A stretch of 64,000 nucleotides of DNA from Candidatus Poribacteria bacterium. GTDB taxonomy: Bacteria; Poribacteria; WGA-4E; WGA-3G. A model generated the notes under the pieces. That model saw only the letters and a list, made by a program, of their open reading frames with translations, did no database searches and had not been told where the DNA came from. The stretch is from positions 1 to 64,000 of the forward strand of contig JAPOZO010000009.1 of NCBI GenBank assembly GCA_026706025.1, written 5' to 3'. Both the position numbers and the translations under genes were made by a program. Below, piece after piece: positions 50,921 through 60,397 of this stretch (position 1 is its first letter; every line of letters begins with the position of its first letter).

Positions 50921-52168
50921 GTGGAAGCCGTTCAATATAACAAAAGCATCCCTCGTTATCTCGCGATGCGCTACCTTGGGAAACGGTGGCGGGGTCTCTA
51001 CACGTCGCCGTTCTCCTGTGTACATCTCGTTGACATCCCGGAGCCAGAACTGCCAACCCCTGAATGGGTCAAAGTCAAGACCCGACTCAGCGGTATTTGT
51101 GGCTCCGATTTGGCTACGATCACTTCAAAAGGAAGTCCGTATTTCTCGCCGTTCACATCAACACCTTTTGTGTTAGGACATGAGATTGTCGGGGAAATTG
51201 CGGAGATCGGTGATGCAGTGGAGGGTTTCCCTATCGGGGCACGGGTGGTGATTGAACCGGCACTCTCATGTAAGGTGAGAGGGATTTCGCCACCGTGCTA
51301 CCAATGCCAAAACCTCCACTTCACTAACTGCGAAAATATCACAGAAGGAGACATCTCCGAAGGCGTTCAAACGGGTTATTGTCGCGATACAGGTGGTGGC
51401 TGGAGTCGATATGTGCTTGCACATCAAGCACAACTCCATCTTGTTCCGGATGAGGTCTTAGACGAAGTTGCCGTGCTACTCGAACCCTTTGCCTGTGCGA
51501 TACACGGCGTTTTGAAGTCAGAATACGCTACAGCAGCCAACATCTGTATCATAGGTGGTGGCACGATCGGGCTGCTCACTGTCGCAGCACTTCGGATGCT
51601 CGGCTATCAAAACCGGATTCTTATCTTCGCCAAGTATCCACACCAACAGCAATTGGCACTTGACCTCGGTGCAAATGAGGTAATATCGCCGAATAGCGGT
51701 CGGTATACAGCATTCTGTGAACTCACAGGTTCAGAATCGTATCAACCAGAGTTGGGACAACAGGTATTAATTGGGGGTGTAGATGTCACCTTGGACTGTA
51801 TCGGTTCAAGTGTCACAATAGACGATGCGCTCCGTTTCACACACGCAAACGGTGAAGTCATCCTGCTGGGTATGCCGGGAATCCCGAAAAATATCGACTG
51901 GATGTCGGTTTGGTATAAGCAGTTGAAAGTAGAAGGTGCTTATACTTATGGAATTGAAACACACAACGGGGAACAGATTCATACCTTCGCACTCGGCATG
52001 CAGCTCCTCGAAAAAATGGGAGCACAATTGCGTCCACTGGTGGTCAGACGCTTTCCGCTGCGAGACTACAAACGCGCCATACAGACCGCCTTGAATACAG
52101 GGAAAACCACCACAGTGAAAACCGTATTTGACTTACGGACCGATTCTGTTGGTTACACAATTACCTAA
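50921..52168 (+). CDS. Zinc-dependent medium-chain alcohol dehydrogenase
   Basis: This 415-residue MDR-family enzyme resembles threonine/sorbitol dehydrogenases. The catalytic zinc site includes SGICGSDLA (Cys) and VLGHEIVGEI (His-Glu). The structural zinc lobe is partial: CYQCQNLHFTNC gives three cysteines with unusual spacing. The NAD loop is IIGGGTIGLLTVAALR. The start is GTG at 50921. The substrate is unknown. The next gene begins 10 bases after its stop, so the two are probably co-transcribed. Confidence 0.9.
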   Translation: MEAVQYNKSIPRYLAMRYLGKRWRGLYTSPFSCVHLVDIPEPELPTPEWVKVKTRLSGICGSDLATITSKGSPYFSPFTSTPFVLGHEIVGEIAEIGDAVEGFPIGARVVIEPALSCKVRGISPPCYQCQNLHFTNCENITEGDISEGVQTGYCRDTGGGWSRYVLAHQAQLHLVPDEVLDEVAVLLEPFACAIHGVLKSEYATAANICIIGGGTIGLLTVAALRMLGYQNRILIFAKYPHQQQLALDLGANEVISPNSGRYTAFCELTGSESYQPELGQQVLIGGVDVTLDCIGSSVTIDDALRFTHANGEVILLGMPGIPKNIDWMSVWYKQLKVEGAYTYGIETHNGEQIHTFALGMQLLEKMGAQLRPLVVRRFPLRDYKRAIQTALNTGKTTTVKTVFDLRTDSVGYTIT

Positions 52169-52178
52169 TTCACCCCGT

Positions 52179-54149
52179 ATGACACCTCCTTCCACCTCAC
52201 AGAACCTTCCACAAACGCCTTACGCCACTTATAACAGTATCACAGCGCGGAGCGTGCTTATCGGCATGGTGGCGGTGATATGCCAATGCCTCGCCACTCC
52301 ATATAACGATTTTCACGTCGGCGGCACCTACCTCGCAGGGAACCACCTGCCGATCGCAGTCGTCTTCGTCATGCTGGTTTTCATCCTCGGTGTCAATACA
52401 CTTCTCAAGCGACTGAAACCCGGCACCGAGTTGCAAGGCAGTGAACTCCTCGTTATCTGGGGGATGATGCTGGTTGCATCCGGTATCCCGTCCTCAGGAC
52501 TGATGCGATACCTCGTCCCGCTCGCTGTGAGTCCGTTCTACTTCGCAACCCCCGAAAACGAGTGGATCACCCTCTTTCATCAGCATCTCCCAGACTGGAT
52601 GGTCGTGAAAGACCCAAAAGCCGTTTTCTATTTCTATGAACAATTACCAGAGGGAGATGCAATCCCGTGGCTGGCATGGGTAAAACCGATTGTCGGATGG
52701 AGTGCATTTGTCCTGATCTTCTATTTTCTCACCATCTGCTGGACGGTCTTGCTCCGAAAGCAGTGGGTAGAGCACGAACGTTTCACCTTTCCGCTCGTTC
52801 AATTGCCAATGGAAATGTTCCAACCCGCGTCGGGCAGCGCGCTGCTGAACAGGTTCTTCAAATCGCCGTTGATGTGGTGTGGCTTCGCAATGCCCGTCGT
52901 ACTGCACGGGTTAAAAGGATTACATCTCTACTTCCCAGCGATTCCAAGTCCGCCTGTCTACTTTCCGATCGCTGCGCTTTTCACCGAAAAACCGTTATCC
53001 GCTTTGAACTGGTGGCCCTCTGTGAACCTGTTTATCTTCCCTTCCGTCGTCGCTGTTGTCTACCTGCTTACCCTTGAGATTTCGTTTAGTTTCTGGTTCT
53101 TTTTCCTACTCGGAAAAATGGAGACAGTGCTTATCTATGCGACAGGTTCAAAAGTGAATCAGTGGAACTTCCATCAAAATCAACAGATGGGCGCGCTATT
53201 GGTCTTTATTGGGTTCATCCTGTTTATCGGCAAACGCCATTTCGGACGGGCATTCGCTACGATTCTCGGACGAAAATCGAGTAGTGACACTAACGAACCA
53301 CTACCTTATGTTTGGGCAGTAGGGGGGCTGATTGGCGGGATCTTACTGCTTACACTAATATGTAGTTTCGCGGGGATGAGCGTATGGGTTGCTCTCTTTA
53401 TACTCGGTATCTTCCTCGCAATAACAACAGTCGGCACATGGATGGTTACCAACGGTGGCTTGATGTTTATCCTCTACTCTTTTTTGCCGGGTGAATATCT
53501 CATTACGCTGTTCGGCAGTGCGCGTGTGAACGCATCCAGTTGGACCTTGGTCGCCTATGAGCGGGTACTAATGTTTGATATGCGGGAGATCCTGATGCCG
53601 AGCGTGATGAACAATTTCAAACTTGCGGAACCGCTACGTCTGAAACAACGTCCGTTTCTGCTGGCGATGGGAATTGCCATTGTCTTAGCGATGGGTGTCT
53701 CCTACTATTCCTCCTTAGACCTCGCTTATACACACGGTGCAGTGAACCTACAACACTGGACCTACATGATCTCCACAACCTCCCCATTTAACCGCCTCAC
53801 GAGTATCCTCCAAAACCCGATCGGTATTGAATTGGAACGCCTCGGTTCGTTTATCTTCGGTGGTGCCACGATGTTCGGCATGCTCTGGATGCGCCATCAC
53901 TATCTCTGGTGGAAACTGCACCCGATCGGTTCTCTCATGATGACGAGTTATGCAACTTATTGCTTTTGGGGATCATTTTTCATCGGTTGGTTCCTCAAAT
54001 ATACGACGCTCAAGTTCGGTGGTGTTGCCTACTATCGTAAACTCCGTCCGCTCATTTTAGGCGTTGTATTAGGTGAATGCTTCATCGGCGGCATCTGGAT
54101 CATTGTTGGACTTATGACGGGTATTGGGTATCGTCTATTGCCCGGTTGA
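52179..54149 (+). CDS. Large polytopic membrane protein, DUF6785-type (second copy)
   Basis: This 656-residue integral membrane protein is a diverged paralogue of the one at 44574-46460. Shared blocks include FATPENEWITLFHQHLPDW, LLRKQWVEHERFTFPLVQLP and a proline-rich HLYFPAIPSPPVYF loop. It has about twelve hydrophobic segments. The ATG at 52179 is preferred because an upstream frame to 52128 lies inside the dehydrogenase gene. Its position 10 bases after the dehydrogenase suggests that its substrate may be related to that enzyme's, which is inference. Confidence 0.85.
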   Translation: MTPPSTSQNLPQTPYATYNSITARSVLIGMVAVICQCLATPYNDFHVGGTYLAGNHLPIAVVFVMLVFILGVNTLLKRLKPGTELQGSELLVIWGMMLVASGIPSSGLMRYLVPLAVSPFYFATPENEWITLFHQHLPDWMVVKDPKAVFYFYEQLPEGDAIPWLAWVKPIVGWSAFVLIFYFLTICWTVLLRKQWVEHERFTFPLVQLPMEMFQPASGSALLNRFFKSPLMWCGFAMPVVLHGLKGLHLYFPAIPSPPVYFPIAALFTEKPLSALNWWPSVNLFIFPSVVAVVYLLTLEISFSFWFFFLLGKMETVLIYATGSKVNQWNFHQNQQMGALLVFIGFILFIGKRHFGRAFATILGRKSSSDTNEPLPYVWAVGGLIGGILLLTLICSFAGMSVWVALFILGIFLAITTVGTWMVTNGGLMFILYSFLPGEYLITLFGSARVNASSWTLVAYERVLMFDMREILMPSVMNNFKLAEPLRLKQRPFLLAMGIAIVLAMGVSYYSSLDLAYTHGAVNLQHWTYMISTTSPFNRLTSILQNPIGIELERLGSFIFGGATMFGMLWMRHHYLWWKLHPIGSLMMTSYATYCFWGSFFIGWFLKYTTLKFGGVAYYRKLRPLILGVVLGECFIGGIWIIVGLMTGIGYRLLPG

Positions 54150-54347
54150 TTGTAGAGCGAATTTTATAAGAAAATCTTTGCCCTGTTTCAAAACTGCACC
54201 ATTTTGGGCAATCTATTATGAGATTTGCACTATTCGGTGCAATTTCATCAAGAATGCCAGTAGTATCACACTGCAAACTGGCACGAAACTTGCTACCTTT
54301 ACGGATAATTTGTCTGCTCTGTGAACACCTTCACAAGATAAATAAAT

Positions 54348-54376
54348 TTGCACATTCGCATAAATTATGCTAAAAT
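54348..54376 (+). promoter_or_regulatory. Sigma-70-type promoter for the LarA-like gene
   Basis: TTGCAC, 17 bases, TAAAAT. The box ends 56 bases before the ATG at 54433. Confidence 0.55.
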
Positions 54377-54432
54377 ACATAGGTGATTGCAAAACGATTG
54401 AACCGTCTCATGAAGCGAGTTACCCTGTTTAA

Positions 54433-55983
54433 ATGAAATACTTTACTTACTTCGGAAACCATCTTATCAACGCGAAACTGCCGGATAATTCGGAGGTCTA
54501 CTACGCCAAGCCGCCGCTACCCGGAATTAAGCGCGCAGCACTTAGTGAACACACGCAGCGTGCCTTTGAAAACCCACTTGAGATGCCACCACTTAGCGAA
54601 CTCGTCAACGGCAACTCAAAAGTGCTTATCCTGTTCGACGATAACTGCCAACCGTTTCCGGCTACCAAAAAACCGGATATGCGGCAGATTATGATTGAGA
54701 CGCTCCTGAAGATGCTCTACGGGTACGGTGTGGAGAAAAAGAATATCCAATTGATGTGTGCTGTCGCGCTGCACCGTAAGATGAAAGCACATGAACTCGC
54801 TTATATGCTCGGCAAAGACATCATGGACGAGTTCTATCCGCATCAACTCCGAAACTTTGATGCGGAAGATGCCGACCAGATTGTTGAGGTAGGCCGCACG
54901 GAACACGACGAAATCGTTGAGACAGATAAAGCGGCACTCGAAGCCGATCTGGTCATTTATGTCGATATGATACAAATTCCGCTCAACGGTGGACATAAGT
55001 CCGTAGCGGTAGGTCTCGGCACGTATAACTCCATTGCACCGCACCATTCGCCGCACATGACAGCGGAGAGTCCACACGTGATGCAACCCGAAGGCTCGCA
55101 CATGCACGCCTGTATTGAACGGATGAGTCGTCTCATTCAGAAAGAGACCCCCATTTTAGTCCTTGAAGCAGCGATGAACGGTGCGATCTATCCGTTTCAT
55201 CTCCGCTACGTCGGGAAACCGAACCGTGACTGCAACATCGCAGAGAAGGTTATTAAAACCTTCACACCGGCAACCTTATCGCTTCTACCCGAATCACTCC
55301 GTTACGCAATTCTCAAGAGCGTCCGCACGGACTACGAACCGATACAGATCAACGCAGGCGATATCGATGCTGTTCATGCAAGAACGTTAGCATCAATGAA
55401 GGATCAGCTGGCAATAGACATCCCGCGTCAGTTCAGCACACTGGTGTTCGGACTCCCCGATATGAGTCCCTACGCCGTGGATGCGCGTATCAACCCCGTT
55501 TTGGTAGTGAGCGACATTTTGGGCTATGTCTTCAACTGGTTCTACAACAAACCCATCATCAAAAAGGATGGCGTTGTAATCATCATGAACCCGACGTATG
55601 AAATCTTTCACGAAGAGTATCACGTCGCCTATAAAATGTTTTACGATGAAGTGCTTGCTGATACCACAGAACCCTTTGAGATGCAGCAGAAGTTTCAGGA
55701 GAAATACGCGAAGGATGAATACCTCATCGACTGCTATCGGAACAAATTCGCACATCACGGCTTCCATCCGTTCACGGTTTGGTATTGGGCAACGTATCCG
55801 TTGAAATACCTATCTAAGGTCATCCTTGTGGGTCCGCAGGAACCGAGAGTCGCACAGCGATTGGGTGTTGATTGGGCAAAGAACTTAGATGATGCACTCG
55901 CGATGGCACGCGAAATCTCCGGTGATGATGATGTCGTTGCTTTGACAATGCCGCCGTTTTTCTACGCAAATGTTGGGAGTTAG
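54433..55983 (+). CDS. LarA-like/DUF2088 protein
   Basis: This 516-residue protein resembles the lactate racemase LarA superfamily, whose characterised members use a nickel-pincer cofactor to racemise or epimerise 2-hydroxyacids. The N-terminal DUF2088-like part includes KVLILFDDNCQPFPATKKPD and then MCAVALHRKMKAHEL, the place where LarA has GxHRxxT. DLVIYVDMIQIPLNGGHKS and a histidine-rich segment (APHHSPHM) follow. Cofactor genes larBCE are not in the window. A decent promoter lies upstream but no Shine-Dalgarno is clear. Confidence 0.75.
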   Translation: MKYFTYFGNHLINAKLPDNSEVYYAKPPLPGIKRAALSEHTQRAFENPLEMPPLSELVNGNSKVLILFDDNCQPFPATKKPDMRQIMIETLLKMLYGYGVEKKNIQLMCAVALHRKMKAHELAYMLGKDIMDEFYPHQLRNFDAEDADQIVEVGRTEHDEIVETDKAALEADLVIYVDMIQIPLNGGHKSVAVGLGTYNSIAPHHSPHMTAESPHVMQPEGSHMHACIERMSRLIQKETPILVLEAAMNGAIYPFHLRYVGKPNRDCNIAEKVIKTFTPATLSLLPESLRYAILKSVRTDYEPIQINAGDIDAVHARTLASMKDQLAIDIPRQFSTLVFGLPDMSPYAVDARINPVLVVSDILGYVFNWFYNKPIIKKDGVVIIMNPTYEIFHEEYHVAYKMFYDEVLADTTEPFEMQQKFQEKYAKDEYLIDCYRNKFAHHGFHPFTVWYWATYPLKYLSKVILVGPQEPRVAQRLGVDWAKNLDDALAMAREISGDDDVVALTMPPFFYANVGS

Positions 55984-55999
55984 GGCAAAGGAAGTATGT

Positions 56000-56479
56000 A
56001 TGCCTCCAAAAGTTTACGTTGAGACCTCAGTGATTGGTGCATACTTTGAGGAGAGAACAGATGTTGTCTCGGCTTCACAACGTCATTGGTCCCGTCTTTG
56101 GTGGGATGAAATCAGAAGTGAATATGATGTGGTAATTAGTGAAGGAGTTATTGACGAATTAGCTAATCCGAACTACCCTTACTCACAAGATACCGTTGCC
56201 TTAGTAGAAGATATACAACGCGTTGAACCTGTTGATGAGGTCTATGACATTATTAACATTTACGTTACGCGAAAGTTGATGCCACAAGATATTTTGGGAG
56301 ATGCCCTGCATTTGGCTCTTGCTTCATACCACAAATGCGATTACTTATTGACCTGGAATTGTAGACATTTAGCAAATCCAAACAAATTCCACCATATCAG
56401 GATTGTGAATACAGCATTAGGGTTGTATGTTCCGGTGATTACGACACCAAATCAGTTAATAGGAGATCCCAATGATTAA
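56000..56479 (+). CDS. PIN-domain protein (YLETSV-type toxin)
   Basis: This 159-residue PIN protein begins with KVYVETSVIGAYF, where glutamate replaces the usual first aspartate, as in a well-known PIN subgroup. GVIDELANP, GDALHLALASYHKCDYLLTW and NCRHLANPNKF are typical of that subgroup. AAGGAAG precedes the ATG at 56000, which is preferred over the TTG at 55970 that overlaps the previous gene. The following small gene overlaps its end by eight bases and is the likely antitoxin. Confidence 0.82.
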   Translation: MPPKVYVETSVIGAYFEERTDVVSASQRHWSRLWWDEIRSEYDVVISEGVIDELANPNYPYSQDTVALVEDIQRVEPVDEVYDIINIYVTRKLMPQDILGDALHLALASYHKCDYLLTWNCRHLANPNKFHHIRIVNTALGLYVPVITTPNQLIGDPND

Positions 56480-56693
56480 AGATTCCCCAATTGTTGAAGA
56501 TACTCGGCGTGTTCGCCGTATGATTTCTGAGAAATTCGATCATGATATCGATCGGTATATTGCCTACTTGCAAAGTGAGGCAGCCTCACGTCAAGCGAAG
56601 AAAGCCGTTCAAGGGTCGAATAGTAGTGAAAATAGCGTCGCTGACGTAGAAAATCAAGAGCAGCCACATAAGAAGGAAATCAGAGTTAATTGA
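56472..56693 (+). CDS. Small antitoxin-like partner of the PIN protein
   Basis: This 73-residue protein overlaps the PIN gene end by eight bases, so the order is toxin first. AGGAG stands 7 bases before its ATG. It begins KDSPIVEDTRRVRRMISEKF and has a polar C-terminal tail. Related short proteins sit next to PIN genes in other genomes (from memory). The gene at 19560-19742 encodes a relative without a toxin. Confidence 0.7.
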   Translation: MIKDSPIVEDTRRVRRMISEKFDHDIDRYIAYLQSEAASRQAKKAVQGSNSSENSVADVENQEQPHKKEIRVN

Positions 56694-56729
56694 ATTCACG
56701 AACTTCCGAGCCAAAAAATAGAGGCGTAT

Positions 56730-57761
56730 ATGAAAGAGACGGACATTTTGATACCTACGAGTACTATTGGAAGTTACGCACCACCGAGTTGGCTGTGCGT
56801 GACACTGGAAGCAATCGGACGCGGTGAACTCGGCGAAACGGATATTAACGAAACATTTGACGACGCAGTCCGAACCGCTATCGCTGACCAAGAGCGCGCC
56901 GGGGTTGACATTGTAACAGAAGGCGAGATGCGTCGCCAAGATTTTGTGCTCGGCTTCTATGAGCGGCTTACTGGGTTAGAACAACTCCCCGCGCCGAGGA
57001 CACAAGGACCCGACGGACACGATCAGCGCGGCAAATGGCTGCCCTCCGTTCCGCTTGCAGCACCCGATGGACTCGGTATCCTCCCGGAATTTGAATTCGC
57101 GAAAAACGAAACAACGAAAACACTCAAGGTGACATGTCCGGGGCCGTTCACGCTCTCAGGACGCATCCAGACGGGTGGCATCTACAAAGAACGGCTTGAA
57201 GTCGCCTATGCGTGTGCAGAGATTATCAACACAGAACTCCGACAGCTTGTTGAAGCAGGTGCAGAATTTATTCAGTTGGATGAACCCTCTTACGCTGTCT
57301 ATCCCGACCGACCGCAGGAATTCGTGAAATTGTTCAACCACACCGTTGAAGGTGTATCAGCAAAAATTGGACTGCATATCTGTTTCGGTAACTACCGCGG
57401 TAGAGCCGTCGGTAAACGTTCTTACCGTCCGCTTTTCCCACATATCCTTGAGGCAGCCTTTGACCAACTCGCACTGGAATTTGCAAACCGAGAGATGGCA
57501 GAAATCGGATTGTGGAGCGAGTTCCCAAACGACAAAGAACTTGCCGCAGGACTCATTGATGTCAAAAACTACTACGTAGAAACACCGGAAGATGTCGCGG
57601 CACTGCTCCGAGAAGCCCTCAAACATGTCTGTCCTGAAAAACTTGGGATCACACCAGACTGTGGTTTCAGTCAAACGGCGCGATGGGCAGCTGCCGCCAA
57701 ACTAAAAACAATGGTAGCGGGGACCGAAATTGTCCGCCGTGAACTCACAGGAACAGTATAA
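56730..57761 (+). CDS. Core-MetE-like cobalamin-independent methyltransferase
   Basis: This 343-residue protein matches only the C-terminal catalytic domain of MetE. Zinc ligands are the histidine and cysteine in GLHICFGNYRG, the glutamate in LEFANREMAEIG and the final cysteine in TPDCGFSQTARWAA. FIQLDEPSYAVYP is the substrate-site aspartate strand. Such short forms (core-MetE) transfer methyl groups to homocysteine from donors other than folate, or act on other thiols. An overlap with, or a very short gap to, the ClpX-like gene suggests co-transcription. Confidence 0.88.
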   Translation: MKETDILIPTSTIGSYAPPSWLCVTLEAIGRGELGETDINETFDDAVRTAIADQERAGVDIVTEGEMRRQDFVLGFYERLTGLEQLPAPRTQGPDGHDQRGKWLPSVPLAAPDGLGILPEFEFAKNETTKTLKVTCPGPFTLSGRIQTGGIYKERLEVAYACAEIINTELRQLVEAGAEFIQLDEPSYAVYPDRPQEFVKLFNHTVEGVSAKIGLHICFGNYRGRAVGKRSYRPLFPHILEAAFDQLALEFANREMAEIGLWSEFPNDKELAAGLIDVKNYYVETPEDVAALLREALKHVCPEKLGITPDCGFSQTARWAAAAKLKTMVAGTEIVRRELTGTV

Positions 57762-57768
57762 CAAAGTT

Positions 57769-59334
57769 ATGAGCACAAACAAGAAAATACCCACACCTGA
57801 AGAAATTGAAAAGGAATTTCAAGAATTTTGGCAAAAGAAGTACGGTGGCACTGTCCGCTTGATAAACGCAACGGCTAACGAACCGACACCTGAAGGCGAA
57901 GCAGAAGCACCGGAACCGAAAAAGACTTTTGATCTGAAATTTGATCTCAAACCGAAAGAGATTAAGCAGTATCTCGACCGGTACGTGATTAAGCAGGACG
58001 AGGCGAAGAAGGCACTCGCTATCGCCGTCTGCGACCACTATAACCACGTCCGGGAATGCCACGAAAATCCCGATGCTGCCGATACCGACTACTCAAAACA
58101 GAACATCGTCATGCTCGGTCCGACGGGTGTCGGCAAGACGTATCTGATCCGACACATCGCCAAACTTATCGGTGTGCCGTTTGTGAAAGCGGATGCCACC
58201 CGATTTAGCGAAACAGGCTACGTCGGTGCCAATGTAGACGACTTAATCCGTGAATTGGTAACACAAGCCGACGACAATCTCGAATTGGCACAATACGGCA
58301 TTATTTATCTCGATGAAGCGGACAAAATCTCGACACCACCGAACATCATCGGGCGCGATGTGAGCGGGCGCGGTGTGCAAATCGGGCTACTCAAATTGAT
58401 GGAGGAGACCGAAGTTGATCTGCGTGCAGGAAACGATGTTGCTTCACAGATGCGCGCCGCGATGGAATTCCAAAAAAGCGGCAAAGTTGAAAAAGAGGTT
58501 ATCAACACGCGGCATATCCTGTTTATCATCAGCGGTGCGTTTACTGGTATGGAGAAGATTATCAAGAAACGTATGCATCAAAGCAGGATCGGATTCAACG
58601 CTGAAATTACCAGTCAAGCCGATGACGCGTCACAGTATTTTGAGGATGTCACACCGAAGGATTTCATCGACTTCGGTTTTGAACCAGAGTTCATCGGACG
58701 ACTCCCTGTGCATGTCGTTTGCGGTGAACTAACAGTAGACGACCTTTTCTATATTTTGAAGCATTCCGAAGGCTCAATTATTCGGCAATATGAAAACGCT
58801 TTCCGCGCGTATGGAATCACAGTCCTATTTTCGGACAGCGGTTTACATCGCATCGCCGAGAAAGCGATCGAGCAAAAAACAGGTGCCCGGGCGTTAATGA
58901 CAGTTTGCGAAAAGGTTTTACGGGACTATAAATTTAATCTGCCTTCCACCGGTGTTAGCGAATTCGTCGTCACGGACGCGGTTGTAGATGCCCCAAATGT
59001 CGAACTAAAGCGGATAACCGAAGATGCTGATTACAACCGAAACGCCGTGATGCAGGAACAGGTCCGCCGGTACGAGGCACAATTTTACGCCGAACATCAA
59101 CTACAGATTCAATTTGATAACGAAGCAACCAATCTTATCTGTGAACGTGCGATTGCTGATGAAACGGAGATACAGTTGATCTGTGACCAACTCCTTGAAA
59201 GTTATCAGCACGGTTTGAACCTCATCAAGCAGAACACCGGACAGTCCAAATTCGCCTTTCCAAAGGAAGTTGTGGAAAATCCGGATCAGGTGCTTGAAGA
59301 GTGGATTCGTGCCTCATATAGCACAAAGGGTTGA
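57769..59334 (+). CDS. ClpX-like AAA+ ATPase without zinc-binding domain
   Basis: This 521-residue protein has a full ClpX AAA+ core: YLDRYVIKQDEAKKALAIAV, Walker A GPTGVGKT at 117-124, pore loop GYVG at 150-153, Walker B IIYLDEAD, arginine region FIGRLPV and sensor II KTGARAL. The IGF tripeptide that docks on ClpP is present (HQSRIGFNAEI). The N-terminal C4 zinc finger that binds adaptors is missing; about 60 residues rich in Glu and Pro stand in its place. A C-terminal extension of about 90 residues follows. It may be a specialised unfoldase. The ATG at 57769 begins seven bases after the MetE-like stop. Confidence 0.88.
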   Translation: MSTNKKIPTPEEIEKEFQEFWQKKYGGTVRLINATANEPTPEGEAEAPEPKKTFDLKFDLKPKEIKQYLDRYVIKQDEAKKALAIAVCDHYNHVRECHENPDAADTDYSKQNIVMLGPTGVGKTYLIRHIAKLIGVPFVKADATRFSETGYVGANVDDLIRELVTQADDNLELAQYGIIYLDEADKISTPPNIIGRDVSGRGVQIGLLKLMEETEVDLRAGNDVASQMRAAMEFQKSGKVEKEVINTRHILFIISGAFTGMEKIIKKRMHQSRIGFNAEITSQADDASQYFEDVTPKDFIDFGFEPEFIGRLPVHVVCGELTVDDLFYILKHSEGSIIRQYENAFRAYGITVLFSDSGLHRIAEKAIEQKTGARALMTVCEKVLRDYKFNLPSTGVSEFVVTDAVVDAPNVELKRITEDADYNRNAVMQEQVRRYEAQFYAEHQLQIQFDNEATNLICERAIADETEIQLICDQLLESYQHGLNLIKQNTGQSKFAFPKEVVENPDQVLEEWIRASYSTKG

Positions 59335-59336
59335 AT

Positions 59337-59370
59337 AGTTGTCAGTTCTCAGTTCTCAGTTCTCAGTCAC
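59337..59370. repeat. Heptamer repeat tract, CTGAGAA type
   Basis: Three to four copies of TTCTCAG (CTGAGAA on the minus strand), flanked by a TTGTCAG variant. The repeat starts directly after the ClpX-like stop codon. Confidence 0.7.
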
Positions 59371-59464
59371 AAGAGATTTTTGTTAAACGGAAACCTTTTT
59401 ACTGACGCACCTTATCACCATGCCGACTGTCGGCTGACATCTCTTAAAACGGATTACTAAGATT

Positions 59465-60220
59465 ATGAACACTGAAGGAAAAAGACCTACACGACCAGAA
59501 CCGGTAGACCTTCGAGAAGTCGGGGCACCGATTGATGGAGAACCGCAAGTTAGCGACCAGCGACTGTTCTTTCAACTTCACGTTTTTGGGCATTGTTTAT
59601 CCCCAGAGGTGATTATTGAACATATTCAATCGAGCAATTATAGTCTACCTGCTGCAGTTTTCTATGACGATTTGAATAATCCTGCAGGTCTCGGTGTACT
59701 CCTTTTCGCTGAGGATCCGGCAGGCTTGATGTACCAATCGCGTGCCCTACGAGACATGCAACGTAAATTCTATCGTGAGATCTCATATCGGCCAGAAATG
59801 ACGATGATAGGTCGTACCTATTCAAGCGGCAGGGAGCCCGATTTGGAAGAATGGCTTATCAACAAACCGCTTCAAAACGTCCTTAACCCCGATTTCCCAT
59901 GGGCAATTTGGTACCCGTTGCGCCGAAATCCCGAATTCTATCGTCTTGAACCCCGCGAACGCGGGCGGATTTTAGGTGAACATGCTATGCTCGGTCGCAG
60001 TTACGCCGCGGGTGGACACGCAAGCGACATCCGGTTGGCATGCTTCGGGTTAGATACAAATGACAACGAATTCGTTATCGGGTTAGTCGGCCCCGAATTA
60101 TATCCGTTATCGCGACTGATACAGGATATGCGTCAAACGGAGCAGACGACCAAATACATTGAATCACTCGGTCCCTTCTTTGTCGGACAGGTTCGACAGC
60201 GATTTGTTAAGGAGTTGTAG
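59465..60220 (+). CDS. Chlorite-dismutase/HemQ-family protein
   Basis: This 251-residue protein has the ferredoxin-like double barrel of the Cld family. The C-terminal half contains WYPLRRNPEFYRLEPRERGR, then ILGEHAMLGRSYAAGGHASD with the conserved proximal histidine, and DMRQTEQTTKYIESLGPFFV. Family members are either chlorite dismutases or coproheme decarboxylases (HemQ). Both types bind haem-like groups. Neither assignment can be proved; no haem-biosynthesis genes are adjacent. A tract of CTGAGAA repeats lies upstream. Confidence 0.85.
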   Translation: MNTEGKRPTRPEPVDLREVGAPIDGEPQVSDQRLFFQLHVFGHCLSPEVIIEHIQSSNYSLPAAVFYDDLNNPAGLGVLLFAEDPAGLMYQSRALRDMQRKFYREISYRPEMTMIGRTYSSGREPDLEEWLINKPLQNVLNPDFPWAIWYPLRRNPEFYRLEPRERGRILGEHAMLGRSYAAGGHASDIRLACFGLDTNDNEFVIGLVGPELYPLSRLIQDMRQTEQTTKYIESLGPFFVGQVRQRFVKEL

Positions 60221-60397
60221 AAAAATTGAAAGTCGTGGATTAAAGGCTTTAGAATTCACGCAATTATCAATCTGTGTAAGGTCTGAAATTGAAATCAGCC
60301 AATGCCAGCGGCACGAACAACGGCGCGTGCGGATCTTAATCAAAAACCGTTAATGCCCTAAAGGCTTATCCGCACACTTGACGATTAATTAAAAATA

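Noticed and set aside
60327-60375. Inverted repeat GTGCGGAT/ATCCGCAC upstream of the GldF-like gene
   Set aside because: The arms are 8 bases with a loop of more than 30; no associated motif supports an operator or attenuator.
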